Shown here piece after piece: positions 1-13,828 of a DNA stretch of 64,000 nucleotides. Positions within the stretch are counted from its first letter, which is position 1; every line of letters begins with the position of its first letter. A program made the position numbers and the translations under genes. Source of the stretch: Eremophila alpestris peregrina (lineage: Eukaryota; Chordata; Aves; Passeriformes; Alaudidae); assembly GCA_009792885.1 (NCBI GenBank), contig WMCF01000003.1:12493974-12557973 (forward strand), written 5' to 3'. A model generated the notes under the pieces. That model ran no database searches. It was not told the origin of the DNA and saw only the letters and a list, made by a program, of their open reading frames with translations.

Positions 1-3000
1 ATTTATTTGACATTTTAGCTCAAGATGACCTTTCTTGGGAAAAAATTACTGTTTTAAACTTTTAGCAAGTGCAACCACTGCAGAGGAATGCTGTTGAAGT
101 CTGCATTTTCCCAAACGAGTAAAGGTTAATCTTGTACAGCTCAAACACATTTTGACCCTTTTAAACAAGTTCACAAAAGTCATTTAATTTTTTTAATATA
201 ATTTCAATTATAGTGCAATATTTGTGTTAAACGAGCTTCCTCCCCTCCTCCTCTTTTTTTTTTTTCTGTTGCTCAGAAGCCATTACCCGTGTGTTCTGAT
301 GGATTTAGGCAAAGGACTTGTTTTGAATGACTAAAGGTGACATTCTACCAAATGTTACTTACAAAGAAAGTTCTATAAATCAAGTGAAAATACATGGGAG
401 ATTAATAGGTGAGTAGGTTAAAACAGCCACTAGAAATAGCAAAAAAATGACTGTCCAGAGGTTCACAGTTCCCAGATTGGTCACTTGACTCAAGTAATCA
501 GCCTCAGAGCTATGCCACAAAAAATGATCATGTCTGTCTGTCCCTGGATTCTCTTCCTCTTACTAAACAATCCTATATTTTGCAGAGGGCATTTCAATGG
601 TTCTACTAAAGGACATTTAGTGTAATTTTACTTGGCTATTTCTGATAATTTATCTAACTTTCCGACAGGTCACTAAAAAAATCTTTCAATGTAAGGATTA
701 ATATACCCCCAATTGTACATAATAAAGGCTATAATTCTCTCAGGGTGTTCAGGTGACTTTATAGGGGTACATTATTTATTGTCGAAAATGTGAATTTGCT
801 AGAATGGCTGAAATATCACAAAGGTTTCAGAGTCAGTGCAAAACCTGCAGTGCAGCTGTCAGCTATGAGAGGACCTAAGTAACCAGCTATCAAAGAAATG
901 GATGACCAGCCATACTTAAGCATCTCAGGAGATAAAAATGCGGGTTTAGTGGTATGTTCAAATTAGATCTTTTTCCCCCACATTATTTTCCTACCCTAAT
1001 TTGCATCATTCGTGAGGTTTCAAATCATCATATTACTCATGTTGGTGTGCAACTGGAGTAATTTCAGTGCAGTCAGGATGAAGCTAGTGAAAGTTTGATG
1101 TCAGAGGAGAAGCAGTACACTCATCTCTGCTGTGATATTCTCTCCTCATGTCTCACTGATGTCAGTTAGTGCTTTCTTTTCTGACATAACAGTGGGGGTT
1201 TGATCTGATACGCCCGCACATACCAGTCAAAAACTGCTACAAAAACAGGGAGCTGAATGATCAGTGAGGCTTATGTTCCTAAGGCATTTTGGCAGTTTTA
1301 AAATCCAATGTAAATGTATTCAGCCTCTTACAGGCTTTCAGTATTATTAACTCTTAATTAACAGTACTGGGATTATCTATCTTGCAGATAGTGTTAGAAT
1401 TGCAGATGCAACTTAGTTTGCAGGAGTTTATGATGTCAGGTGGGATACTGCATGGAAGGCTCTGTATCACTTCCAGGGACAGCCTGTCACTGGAAGTGGT
1501 GGGGCTGTTCTCATATCTCATACGCATGGATAAACCCAGTGAACCCTTCAGCCCTTGGTACCATGCTAAAGCATGAAAATCCAGCCTACTTTGCTCTTCC
1601 ACACATTCCAGTAACAGGAAGCACCAGGCAAAGCCACCCCAACCCAGCACAAGGGTGAGTTTGTTATAGCCCTGGTTAATTCATGAACAGTTAGAACACT
1701 GCATATGCATCTATTACAGTTGCTCCATTAACCAGGAAAATGGAGACTGGACTTAAATGGGAGCTAGCCATATTAACTTCAGGCATGCTCATGGCTGCTT
1801 TAAGGCATCTAAGTTTACAGAAGGCAAGCTACAGTTACTGGATAGGCAGCATTTTGTGCATTGCTTGCATTTCTCTATCTTACATGCTTTCAGCAGCTCT
1901 CAGACTTCTCAAGCAGATGACCAGACAACACAGCCTTGTGCAATGGAACAGTATGGGGCTGTAGTTTGTACACTTCATGTAGGGTTACACTGCACCATAT
2001 TTGTGAGATGCGGATGGTTTGCACTTTATCAAAATGGAAAAGGAGGAATAGTGAATTTCACAGCTATTAGGCAGTGATCACTCCCCTGTTAAACTTCTTA
2101 AAGACAGAAAATCTTCTGTTTCAGTTTTTTGTTCAGTCCTATTCAGTCTGCAAACTGTTAAAAAGGAACTGATTTTGAGTAAATTATTTTGGACTAACAG
2201 GATTAAATTGAGAATTCAAAACTGAACATGTATTACTAACAGGAGAAAATGTTTTGAGCACTTTGCTGGGTAAAGCTAACAAAAGGGAACAGTGAGCAGT
2301 AAACTGCAAACACTACAATATGCATTTCAGTGTAGTTTTGCATTTGCATGATGCAAAGTGAGTGACTGTATGAAAGAGCACTGATATACTGATTTTGGAA
2401 AAAAGGGGGTCCTGCCACCTTGCCAAAGCTGACCTGAAAGTGTCATTGATGACTAGGTACCAGTCCTGGTTACCTGTTTTGTTGATCTTGTGTCTTCTGT
2501 CAATCTTCTGTTAAGCTTTGTGTCTTCCCTTCTACATGTAGAAATAATGTAGTATTATTTCCTAAACCAATGGGTAGTATTAGATTGTATTAGAAGTCTC
2601 ATTAATATTTAAAGTGTCCCTAAATAAACAGTAAGTCTTAGACTTAAGTTTGAAGTTTGAAGTTATTTGTTCTTTAATTTTAGAAGTGTGTTTTTCACTC
2701 ATGATTGAAGTATGAAGCCACCATAGCTTGATAAGAGCAGGATTACTGGTTTTTTTTCTCTAAGCTCTGATAAGTTTTTTTAATTACGTAAGTTGTTATC
2801 CTGGAGTCCATAGACTGAGATCTGAATTATTTCTGAGGACCTCGAGTCTGGATCTAAATTAACAAAGATTAAATGTTTGTTCCTCTCATTACCTGTTCTC
2901 TATAACATCTAGATTTTCTGTGTTGTAAACCTGTTGTTGTTTCATACAGTACCAAGGCTCTGGGAATGACTTCATGATAAAGTGATAATGAAATTATGTT

Positions 3001-6000
3001 TAAACCCCCTTCCTTGTTTCCATCCTCATTATGCAAATTACATGTCTTAAAACTGTCTACTTATCACTTATAAGTTTGGCTAGTTCTTACATGACTTTTC
3101 TTGAAAGATGTTTCTAAACATCTTTTTCCAAACTGATTTTCTTTACCCTTATTTATTTCCTATGCATTTGTGATGACCATGAGTTAAGTAAAAAAATATC
3201 TTGGGTCTTGGTGGTGATGTGGCAGATGGTGATGTTTGTTCTGAACTTATTAAATAGATATCTCAATAGTCTTCACAGGGAAATAGATGGAGAAAAAATA
3301 CCAAGATGTATAAGGATTGGTCTGCAGTGCTTTTGGATACTGATGCTCAAGAGCACCTCTTGATATTCCTGTATTCACATTTAGCTGTGCAACCAAGTTG
3401 TATTGAGGAAGATGTCAGTATTCAACATGTTTATCCCAAAACAAAATGAAAATACAGAATTCTCAACTGACCAACCATTAGTTTCCATGCAGCTTTGGGA
3501 CTCCTCCCTTCCTTAGAGGAGATAATAAAAAAACACAGGTAAGGCCATTTGTCAATTGAAAAAACAAGAGCAAAATATTACCCCTTGGTACATGAACTCA
3601 CAAGAAGGATGCCAAAAAGTTTATTCTGTCCCTCTGCACAAGAGGGAAGGATGTAGTCCTGGTTGGTAACAGGGAGCCATGTATTTCTGAACATTCATTA
3701 AAATCTCTATTGTCCCTTATGTGTAGGGCAGAGATATGACCTTACATTTCAGGGCAGGATAGTGCTCAAAGGTCTGGCAAGAAGGACGGTTAGAAGCACA
3801 ATAGATTGTTATCTGCTGCTCCCCAAATAATTTGGTTAAGGTCAAGAAGCTGCTAGTAAACACATAGTATGATTTCCTAAAAAGGCATCTCATTCTTTAT
3901 CCCACTGAATGGCCCCGTGACACATAAAGGTCAGCCTTAGTGACCATTAAACAAGCAGCTGCTTAAGACTGAAAAGCAAAACTGGTTTCCAGATGTAGCT
4001 GGGAAAAGGCTGTAACCAAGAACTCTGAACATTCCTGAAATCTAGGAAACACAGGGGCTTTAATCAGATGCTGAATCCCAATAGTGTGGTTTGAACTATG
4101 TTGTAAATCTGCATTGTATGTTTCGAACAGCTTATCAGGTTAATATTATACAGTATTAAAAATGCTGTTCTGTGTTAATATAGGCATAAAAGTGATAGGC
4201 ATATGAAAATTGTGTCAGATCCAGGCTTGTCATATGACTCCATCTCCTATAATGTGAAAATTCAACAAAAGAATATATTATTATTCCATTTCCAGAAACT
4301 GTGTTGTTTTTATGAAACTATAGTAAAACTAATTTGTGGCTCAAATTACCAGAACATTCATAAGTAACATACTTGTGGAGTACAATAGCAACATTCTTGC
4401 TCTTGTGCTGCTCATTGGTACAGAGCACTGTCATTACATCTCTGCTTGGTTAGATGGGCATTGCTGGTGTAAAATCTGAGTCCCTTCACACAGCTGAAAT
4501 TTAGGTATTTATCCTGGCTACCTCGTTCAGGGAGCTGGCAATCAAAGTGGAAAGAGCAGAGTTAATAAAAAGTACTCAACTTACAATTTGCACCAGAGTT
4601 TCAGAGCAAGGATTCATGTCTTTACACTGCAATTTTAACAGCCATCCAACAGCCTGTGAAACCAGATACCTAAAATTTGTTTAACTACTGGGGGTTTTAG
4701 TTTAAAGGTGATCTAAATCCCCACTAAAGGTAACTGTCATTAGTTAAGACTTTTGTCTCTCTGATACACACAACTATATATCTGTGTAGTCACTAAGAAA
4801 CAGGAGTTGTTTACATTTGCCATTTCTGATCTGTGTAGGTTGATAGTAGTTGATATATTTCTTGTTACGATCATCACAACTTGAGACTGTGGGGCACAAA
4901 ACATTAACCTCAAGCCCTGCCCAAAAGTTATTTACAAGATACTTATACCTCTACACACTGTGGAAGTATCAAAAACCAATTTTTTTTATCAGAAGGCTGA
5001 GTTGAGCTGCTGCACATGAAAGAGAAAAAAATTAGTCTGGATTTCAACATTTTAAATAGAATTACCTAAAGTGTGAGAGATGGAATGAACCATCATCTAT
5101 ATGAAATAAACAGAGAATGTGTAGATAACTAGAGATAAGAATTTACAGTCTCTTATACCTACAGCACGTTTAATTTCAGTCCATAGTGCTAGCAATATCA
5201 AGTTATTATAAACTGCTGACTTCCTGGAAACCTGAGTGAAATAAATCTGGTGAGCTCTGTCCAGTTTACACTGCCAAAAAAATGTTCCTTTTTCACAGAA
5301 GTCACACCAATTTTAGAGACTCATTGGCATCCTTCTTGGAAATCTCCTTGTGTCACAGACTGGTAAGAGCTGAACTGTCTAATAATATGTGAAAGTGAAT
5401 CCTCCTTTTCTAGCCACCTTGATAAGAGTCTGTCTGTGAAAAGTAAGAGAAAGTTTTCTCTCCAGGGATATTAATCTGACCCTTTTCCTCAACTTTCAGG
5501 GGCTTTTTTGTACACTAAGTACATAGCAGTCCCCATGTTCAAACAGATGCTCTGCTTGGAAATGTTTCATTCTCTTCTGGGAATTATCTTCTTGTTATTT
5601 CCCTGTCATCATTACTCCTCCTTTCTTATTTAATGCAAGAATGTGGTGGGACATATAGGTTCATATGAAGTTAATCTTAAGGCTGAAGTAAACTTCTGGC
5701 CTGAAATTCTCTTCCAAGAAGAGAAAAACAAGAAATAATACCTTCACTTAGGCTCAGATATCTGCTTGGGCTTTTGTGCAGCTCTAATAAATCATTCACT
5801 AATTTACTTGCAATCAGACTATCTGATCTGCTAATTGATGGGTAGCTCAGTAGGTAAAGAAAACCACAGAGAATAAGCATTGTATTCGAACTTGTTACAG
5901 CAGGTCAGGAACCAAAAATGAGAATGATCACATGATTTCTATTAAATTGAAAGCACTCCATTGTGCTGTACTTTCCAAAATTCATTAAAACCACTTAGGA

Positions 6001-9000
6001 TACAAACATCAAAATACCTGCCACCTACAGCTGATGTTAGCATTCTTTCTTGGCAGTTTATTGAGTGGGAAAGGAAATCCAGCAGGGTGAAAATTTGTAG
6101 ACAGGCTTAGTGATTGCTATGGGATAAAAAAATACAGACACAGACATAGGCACTCAACCTCCTAGTGGCTCCATTTCATTTCCCTTTTTTTTTTGTTTGT
6201 TTGTTTTAACTCCCCTGTCTTTTCTACTTGATTTGATTTGAGAGATGGAATTGCCTTCCAAGAAGCCAATGTTTTTAAGCAAGAGTTGCATCAAACCAAG
6301 AACATTTCTGAAAAAGCTTCACTAGAAACTTGTTAGGTCCTCCCAAAAACTCGTCTATGAAGTAGTGTGTGTTTACACTGCATTTTCTAGGAAAAAAAAC
6401 AACAGGACAAGCATATGGCAAAAGCAACCGACTGACCAAAGCTTTGGCACACATTTGAAGAAGATGGTTTTCACCTGAAGACAATAGAAAGTGTTTTTAA
6501 ACTGAAGGCATTCATCCTGTTCTCTGTTATTCAGAAAGAAAGAGTAATATTTCTGGTCCACCCTGCAAGCTACTTCTCCTCTGCACGGCACTCCTCCTTC
6601 TACACCAAACCCCCCCTCTCCTGCCAGTCACACTTTGCTTGAAAACAATTCGTTGTGGTTTGCTGTTTTATTTTATTTTTTCAGACAGAAAATGTACTGT
6701 TGTTCTGTACATGTTTTCTTGCTGTCATACTTTGGAGACGATTTTCCTCCTATTTTCGGAGGCCTGAATCTGCCTTTGGTCACACTATTTGCTCCTCTAT
6801 GGTCACCTCTGAGAAGATTAACCCTTTCATTAAAAAAGCTTGGCCAGGGTCAAACTACCGCCTGGCTCTGGACTCTTACATCCCTTTGATCTCCCAGCTA
6901 TGGAGAAATTATTAGCAAATTCTAAGCCTTCCCATGTGATTTGTTTTTGTAAATTTGTAGAAATTATTCCTAATCCTATTACGTGGCCGAGGGCAAACCT
7001 GCATTAAATATATGAGACTTTTTGTTATGTGGCAGATGGATAATAAAGGAATGCTGAATGCAGCCCATTCCAAGTTATGGGAATCTGGACACTTCATCAG
7101 CATTCACTTAATCCTCTGCCATGGCCTACGCCTTTGATGAATGCTCTCATTTATGACCACTGATGCCACTCACTTAATTTCAGAGAAGAAAAATAATACC
7201 TAGCTGTTAATGTGAATATTTGAGTTTATAGCTGTACAATGAATAATTGTGACATTATCAAGGGAACATCTTCTTATACATTATTCAGTTGTATAGACCA
7301 CATTAACCAGAGAGAGGAAACTTTCAGTTTTGCATCTTCCATCTTCTTTGGAAGGTAGGCATCATGCAGACAAAAGTCAGTGTCTTAACCCAAATTCTAG
7401 CTGACAGTCCGTATCAGCCCTCACTATATTTTGCTCATTGTGGTGCCAATCTCCTATCTCACCAATGACATTTTTTCAAAGAAAGAGTGGATTTCCTAGA
7501 GACTCTACCCCATGCAACTTCCATGGCTTTTTATTGAATAGGAAAATGTATCCCTCCTTTTTTGCTTTAATACTGTTGCCATGTAGCATGTCTGTAAATT
7601 TAAGCTGAAAATTAAGACAGCACACAGTTTTTGTTTGTACTTTCTAAAAATATGTGTCCCGTATTAATAATGCTCTATTCATGCATTTTAAAAATAAAAC
7701 TAAAAGTCATAAAAACCCCTAAATTCACAAAATGAAATCTTCAGACTTTCTCATTTTTCAGCTTACAGCTTTCACATTCAGAACCCCAAATTTTAAGGTC
7801 TGTAAAATATATTAATTTATTTTATAGTCATCTGTGTTTTCCTGAGGTAGGTGGGTTTTTTAAGGATGTTTATAATACATCTGTCTCTCTTCAGATTTTC
7901 TTATTTCACTGGAGAGAAAATTTGATTACAACCCTAACGTAAATATTATTTTTAATTATAAATGCTTCCATGTTTTAAAGTGTATTTATTTACTTTTTTG
8001 AGTGTGTAGCAGAATTTAAGAGTAGGAGTTTGCTATGTTTTTATCCTGCTTTTTTGCAAGTGTGGTAATTTTAGTTGATATTTAATGGTGCTAAAATTCT
8101 AAAAGTAGAACCCTGCTGTCCCTTTTAGTTTGCATGTATAAAATTCAGAGGTAAATTGAAGTTCTGGTAAATCATCAGTGTGAGAAATGTTTCTAGATAT
8201 AGTAAACTGTAATAAAAAAAAACCCAGTTAAACATCTTTTCCTGGTGGGAGTTTTCACACACTCTAACTAATTTGCTTGAATCAACTAGAATATTCAACG
8301 GGAATAGAAATGTGTAGTTTATTTATTTATAGTAGGTTTATTGATCACTATTTTGAAATGTAGCGTAGCAGCCTAGCAGGACTGGCTGCTCCAAAATGAA
8401 TATTCATAGGGGTCCCGCGTGGAGTAGCTGCTTCACTTTTCCTCTTCCCTACTGTCACCTCCTTTAGCACACAGGCTGTACAAGGCACATGAAAGATTCT
8501 GCACACACGTTTCACTTTGTGTGTAGCGAGGTGCCTGCCAGAACACAGAGCACTGTCAAAGTGGAGGGTTTTATTTGGAAAAGGGGTCGTAATACCTTCT
8601 GCAATGTGTCCATATAATTACAAGGATCCAGGATCTATTTTTTAAGGTAGAAAGAAATGCAAACTGTTCTGTGACTGTAAAATGATACAATGATGAAAGA
8701 TTACAACTTAATTGACTTCAGGGAGAACAAGGCATGGTCTTAATTTAACATTATAATGGGCTGAACTAAATTCTCACCTTCTTGCACCTCTACACTGATT
8801 TCAGATGCTTTTGTTTCACTCTCCTCCCAAGAACTACTAATCTAAACATTTCTGCAAAGTCACAGTATTATTTCTAAAGTATTCTATTTCCTCTTAGCCC
8901 AAGTTTTTGGTAAAAAATGAAGTAAGGCATAGATTTCCACAACTAGAAAACAAGAACATCAAGCCTACTAAGAGTGACTCACATCTTCCAATTCATGTTT

Positions 9001-12000
9001 TAGTGAAAATCTCCATAATTCCAATCAAACATTTTACTAGTCATAAATAGCCCAAAAATTGAAACCCCCCCCATAAACTTATAGTATAAACCATAACAAT
9101 TTTTTTTAAAGTACATCGAAGTTGAAACACAGAAATAGCAAAAACTACACATGAATTGACTTTAGAGGTGGTGGGTCGTTATATATTAATAGTTACTTAG
9201 ATGCTTTGATTCATTCTTGGTATAAGTAATGGCCAAGTAAGACAATACAGATTGGATCAAATTTTGGAATTTTTTCAGGATATATGGGGTTTGAGAACCA
9301 AAGTCACCATGTATTTTCCTAACCAGCATGATCTCAGTGGAAACCTGTAACATTTACCTGTGGTGGGGCCAACCTCTCTGGCAATAAATGTCAAAAAAAT
9401 CATCCTTTATTACTATAATAAGAATATAAAAGCTTCATTACATATGATGCATGATCAGTATCTGGGGATTACTTGTTATAGCAGTTAAAGCTCTACTGAA
9501 CAGCCAGATAGTGGTCAAACACCCTGTTTGCTATTGAGTATTACTCTAAGATTACTATTACTGATTACTTTAAGATCACACTGTTAAACCTAAAACATAG
9601 AAAACATCTTCCATACTATACACTGGAAATGATTATAAAAAAGAGCAGGGGCGATATAAATATTTTTTGTTGTTGTTAGTCCCTATCATTCAGGCTGGCA
9701 GCTAGAAAATTTTATTTTTCAGAAATTGCAGGGGAGTGTTTACATTCTGTTTTACAAGCTGGCTGATACAGACTGGAGGACTGTTCATTGAGCTTTTTGT
9801 TATTATTTTAATGCTCCTCTTACAGGGTCTCTTCGAATAATTTCAAGTGAGTCTAAATAAAGCCCTCACTGAATGCAATAATACTGTAAACCAGTGAATT
9901 CTTTTCATATCTGGAATGAGAAGGTAATGAAAGCATTCTGGTGCCATGGCTCCAGTCTTGCAATCAGAGCAGCTTTCTTCAGTGTAAAACATAAGTAAGA
10001 AAGAGAAGCTACAGAACCAAGAGAAATCTCACCAGCCAAGGTACTGGCTGGTTATTACTGAAAGCAAAGTGAAAATGGCCTCCTGCCCACCTTTGTGGGT
10101 TTCATGATCACAGAGCAATCCTCCAAACCTAAAGACTGAGACAACTGCTTTCACTGGAAAGTGAGACACATTTTTGACTTCTTTCTCATAAGTCTGTTTT
10201 CCAGTGTGATTGTCTTTGAAGCATATAGCCTTTATCATGTGCAATAAATTATACTTTGCTGTAATGTTGCCTTGCTAAAATATGCTAAGAAAGCTTTGAG
10301 AAATATTTACAAATAGTTTAAGTGTCATAACAATACACCCACTACTCAGGTTTCCATCGATTTTACTGTAATAAGAGTTGTAATAAAGGATACCACTTTT
10401 AAGTATTATGAAAGTATTCTGTATAAAGAAAGATAATTGGGAAAAAATCCCTAAAACCTATATCAAAATCATTTTGCAAATTCTACAATCACAGCTGTCA
10501 GAAAAAGTAACCGCAGTGTCTCGTCTAAGAGGAATTATCTGGTTCTGTGCTGTTGCTGCTTGTGTTTCTTTCTGCCCCATATAAGTAGTTCATTTACTCA
10601 AAAAGATCAAAGCCTCAGCTACTGCCACAATTAAAAAAAAAAAAACTAACTAAAATAGGTTGCTATAAATAAATTTTAGTTATGCTACTGAAAAGAACAC
10701 AGCCTTATTTTCCCATTCAAGATAAAGTTCCATCCTTGTATATCAAGTGTTAAATTCTACTGCCCGTTACATGAGTGTAAAGCTGGTGTAATTCCTCTGC
10801 CACAGAAAGAAGTAATTCAAATTAACATCAGTTCAAAAGACAGAAGATCCAGACCTTCCCCCAAGCATCTGACAGTCACTCCAATATATTTATTAAGTAA
10901 TACTTCTATTGCATCCAACTTTATGTTTTTAAGACCTTCCTTAGGGAAAATAGGAAAGGTATTTGAAAGCAAGCTAAGTCCTTTTTTGCCTATCCACCTT
11001 TATTTTTATTTGTTATTTTTAATGGAGTGTGGAATATACCTGCTACACTTGCCAGTAACAAGGGCCTATTTCAACCTCCTGGCATTAATGAGTAATATGG
11101 GGTGAATTTTGCTTAGTTTTCTTCTAGCAGGTTACTATAGCTGTCGCTCCACACCACTTAGGTCTTGACAGAAACATAATGATGTTATACGGGTATATAC
11201 AGAATGAGTAGTTAAAGTATATTAGAAAACATATACGCTGAAGTGGATCATTATTTTCAGTCTAAGAAAGCAAGGCACCAGCTGAAGGCTGTTTCTGTAG
11301 CTGAAGCTTGGTGTTATTTGGTTAACCAGAAGGAAATATGGTGTAATCTAGAGAACTCATGCTCCACCTCCCACACATATTGTCTGCTTTTCTACTGTAA
11401 TGGATCTGTGGATGCAATGACTTCTTGAACCCTCTCTTTAAAGCCAAAAGCAGCACTTGTGAAAAGAAAAGCCCAACCACTCTGGCCATGCCTGTGTCAG
11501 GTTCTCAAGTCTGACACTGCCAATATGCATTATATATTCTAGCTGCATTTTTAGCATAACAACTCCGGATAATATTTTAGGTGAAACCTAAACTAATTTA
11601 CCTCACAGTCAAAATTCTTCCAAAGACCAATGCGTATTTTCATTTTAATAACAATGTTTTGATCTGCTGCCCTCCTACCATTACACTGATATATCTGTGA
11701 AGATTATTAATTTTTTCTTTTCTGGAAAAAGCCAGAAACAATTTTTTTGTTTTACAAATTAGGTGTACAAGTAGGTTTACTTGCAGTTAGCATAACTTTC
11801 GGAAGGAAATAGGCCCCTGCATTTAATAAGCAGCAGACAAGAATTGTCCAGTAAATTCCAGGGCAGAGTGTTTGCTCAGATGAGTTACAAAGCAAGATGT
11901 GATGGAAGGGAACTTGTAGGTCCCTGTCTAGTATTAAATTTTCGGTCTTGATGTGATTGTATTATTTTTTATCTCTGTGAATTTAGCACATTTGATATAT

Positions 12001-12979
12001 GGTTATAGCCCAATAAATGTAACAATAAATATCACATTTGTATTCAATTTCAGAAGCCTCCTTCCCTCACTCACACCAGCAGCAATGGGTGTGATCTTAT
12101 AAGCCTCTGACTGTAAATAATCTGGTTAAATACAAGGTTACTGATGCACTGACAATATAGAGAGTCACAGAGACTCTGGTAAGATTCAAGCCCCCAGATG
12201 TGTCTCCTTGCCTCAGTCAAAGCAGATGTATTTGATTCTGAAAAAGCAATGCATAATCTATTTTTGTTTGTTCAATAAAGGAACTGAATATTTACCATAT
12301 CTTTAGGGATTACTTTTTATTGTTTTCAAGGAAATAATTTCAATGCTTACAAATTGTTGGATGACATCCCCTTGTACATTTTTAAATATAATATGCAGAC
12401 AAAAAATTTCTTGTTCGAATCTTTTTATTTATCTATGTGTAATCTAGGAGATGAAATATGATATCTTTATTAAAGAGGAACATTCTAGCTCTATTACACT
12501 TACAGGTCTGCCAGTATATCCATTAAGGAATCCATTTTTCAGACTTTTAACACTTGTCTGTATTCATACTGGAGAGAAACTTGGCACTCAGGTTTATAGC
12601 CCAGGAGCAATTTGTGCTGCTATTTACAAATGTCTCTTGGTATTCATTTAAAAAAATGTTTTTCTATTAAATGCCTGAAAACCATTTGGTTATTTAAAAT
12701 GCAAATGGGAACAATATTGAAAAGAGCACTGCTGACTGCTCTAAGAGTCCCATGCTGTAGTCTGATAATACTTCTGCCATATGAAGTTTATCATATTAAA
12801 CCATTTTAGAATGAGCTGAAAGGTAGGAGATATGGCATTTTTTGACATCAGAGACATTATGGCTTACATGCCTGTGAAAGTGCTGCTTCTCTTTATCATT
12901 TAGCTAATACATATTTTAAAAATTGTGTATGCATTCATTTGTGCATCACAATCAGATCCAAAGATCCTCATAAAGGTAA
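1..12979. other. Gene-free A+T-rich stretch
   Basis: No coding exon, RNA gene or recognisable transposon was found in this interval. Open frames are short (the longest about 106 codons), overlap each other in several frames and show no family motif. One frame at 6655-6915 follows a pyrimidine-rich tract ending in CAG near 6684, which could imitate a splice acceptor, but its product is not recognisable. Scattered A and T homopolymers (for example near 249-264, 6185-6200 and 10632-10644) are the only simple repeats. The stretch could be intergenic or deep intronic. Ancient diverged repeats may be present but cannot be called by eye. Confidence 0.6.
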
Positions 12980-13336
12980 ATCACAGAATTACAGAACCAC
13001 CAGGTTGGAAGAGACCTTCAAGATCATAGAGTCCAACCCATGCCCTAACACCTCAACTAAACACCGAGTGCCACATCCAGCCTTTCTTTAAACACTTCCA
13101 GGGATGGTGACTCCACCACCTCCCTGGCAGGCCATTCCAGTACTTTATCACTCTCTCCGTGAAAAACATTTTCCTAATATCCAGCCTATATTTCCTCTGG
13201 CACAGCTTGAGACTGTGTCCTCTTGTTCTGCCAGTTGCTGCCTGGAGAAAGACCAACCCCCACCTGGCTACAATCACCTCTTAGGGAGTTGGAGAGAGTG
13301 ATAAGATCACCTCTGAGTCTCCCTTTCTCCAGGCTT
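12980..13336 (-). mobile_element. CR1 LINE, 5'-truncated 3' end
   Basis: This is the 3' end of a chicken-repeat-1 (CR1) non-LTR retrotransposon lying on the minus strand. Read on the plus strand it opens with the reversed CR1 tail (TCACAGAATTACAGAACC), then the diagnostic GGTTGGAAGAGACC and GAGTCCAACC blocks of the 3' UTR, then the reverse complement of the C-terminal end of ORF2. Similarity stops after TTTCTCCAGGCT near 13336, so only about 360 bp of a full element of several kb remains, as expected for the 5' truncation usual in CR1. No clear target-site duplication is visible. The family call is firm; the subfamily is not determined. Confidence 0.93.
13053..13277 (-). pseudogene. CR1 ORF2 C-terminal remnant, frameshifted
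   Basis: An open minus-strand frame encodes the end of CR1 ORF2 protein, the endonuclease/reverse-transcriptase polyprotein that copies the element at its target site. The stretch YRLDIRKMFFTERVIKYWN is the conserved CR1 C-terminal block. Immediately after NGLPGR the frame departs from the family pattern into WWSHHPWKCL, while the family-like residues continue in another frame, so there is a one-base frameshift near 13125-13135. Neither catalytic domain is present. It is a dead fragment without a promoter. Confidence 0.85.
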
Positions 13337-13766
13337 ACAAGTTTTATAAAAAAAGGCAAAGCAATGAATTTATATAATACTACGGTTTATTTCAGTACTG
13401 ACCCTATTAATATCTGACATCGTAGCATAATGCAGTTTATACTAGTTATTTTAGGTTTTTTCTTAATTAATTCTAACAAAATATTAAAAAGAAAAATTTA
13501 AAACAATAATAATAATAATTTTACCTAAGTACACCACTTTATCAGGGAAAATGTGGTTGATCCAAGGTAGCACAACAAACTAAATCATATCACATCTTCC
13601 AGTCTTACTGTCTGAATGTAAATTGACAGGGATTTACTTCAAATATACCTTTGCCTCTTTGTTTATAAATTTTCATTTTAATTGGCTATTCAGAATGAAG
13701 TCCTGTTCTTCTGAAATTAAAACAACTATTATCATTTTATTGTCTGGACCATACTTTTACCAAGAA
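13337..13766. other. Spacer between two CR1 fragments, no gene
   Basis: About 430 bp of A+T-rich DNA separates the minus-strand CR1 fragment from the plus-strand CR1 tail. It contains a short AAT trinucleotide run near 13508-13519. Nothing else is recognisable. The two CR1 pieces face each other and represent independent insertions. Confidence 0.6.
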
Positions 13767-13828
13767 AGGCTGGACCAGGTGATCCTTGAGACCCCCTTCT
13801 GAGCTGGAATTCTATGATTCTATGATTT
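13767..13828 (+). mobile_element. CR1 LINE, extreme 3' tail
   Basis: A 62-bp plus-strand CR1 3' terminus. The sequence runs GGCTGGACCAGGTGATCC, then a pyrimidine-rich segment ending CTGGAATTC, and finishes in the CR1 8-bp terminal repeat ATTCTATG present about twice (13809-13827). This octamer tail, rather than poly-A, is characteristic of CR1. So short an insertion is an extreme 5' truncation, or the remnant of a CR1-tailed SINE whose head has been lost. No tRNA-like head is visible upstream. Confidence 0.85.

Noticed and set aside
5148..5158. GTCTCTTATAC, 11 bases identical to part of the Tn5 mosaic end
   Set aside because: The match ends after 11 bases, with no inverted partner and no flanking duplication, so coincidence is adequate.
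6655..6915. Possible exon after a pyrimidine tract ending CAG
   Set aside because: The translated product is not recognisable, there is an overlapping open frame in another phase, and no donor-exon context is convincing.
10770..10830. GTGTAAAGCTGGTGTAATTCC segment reminiscent of an ancient amniote interspersed repeat
   Set aside because: The similarity is a recollection over a few words, too short to support a family call without a repeat library.
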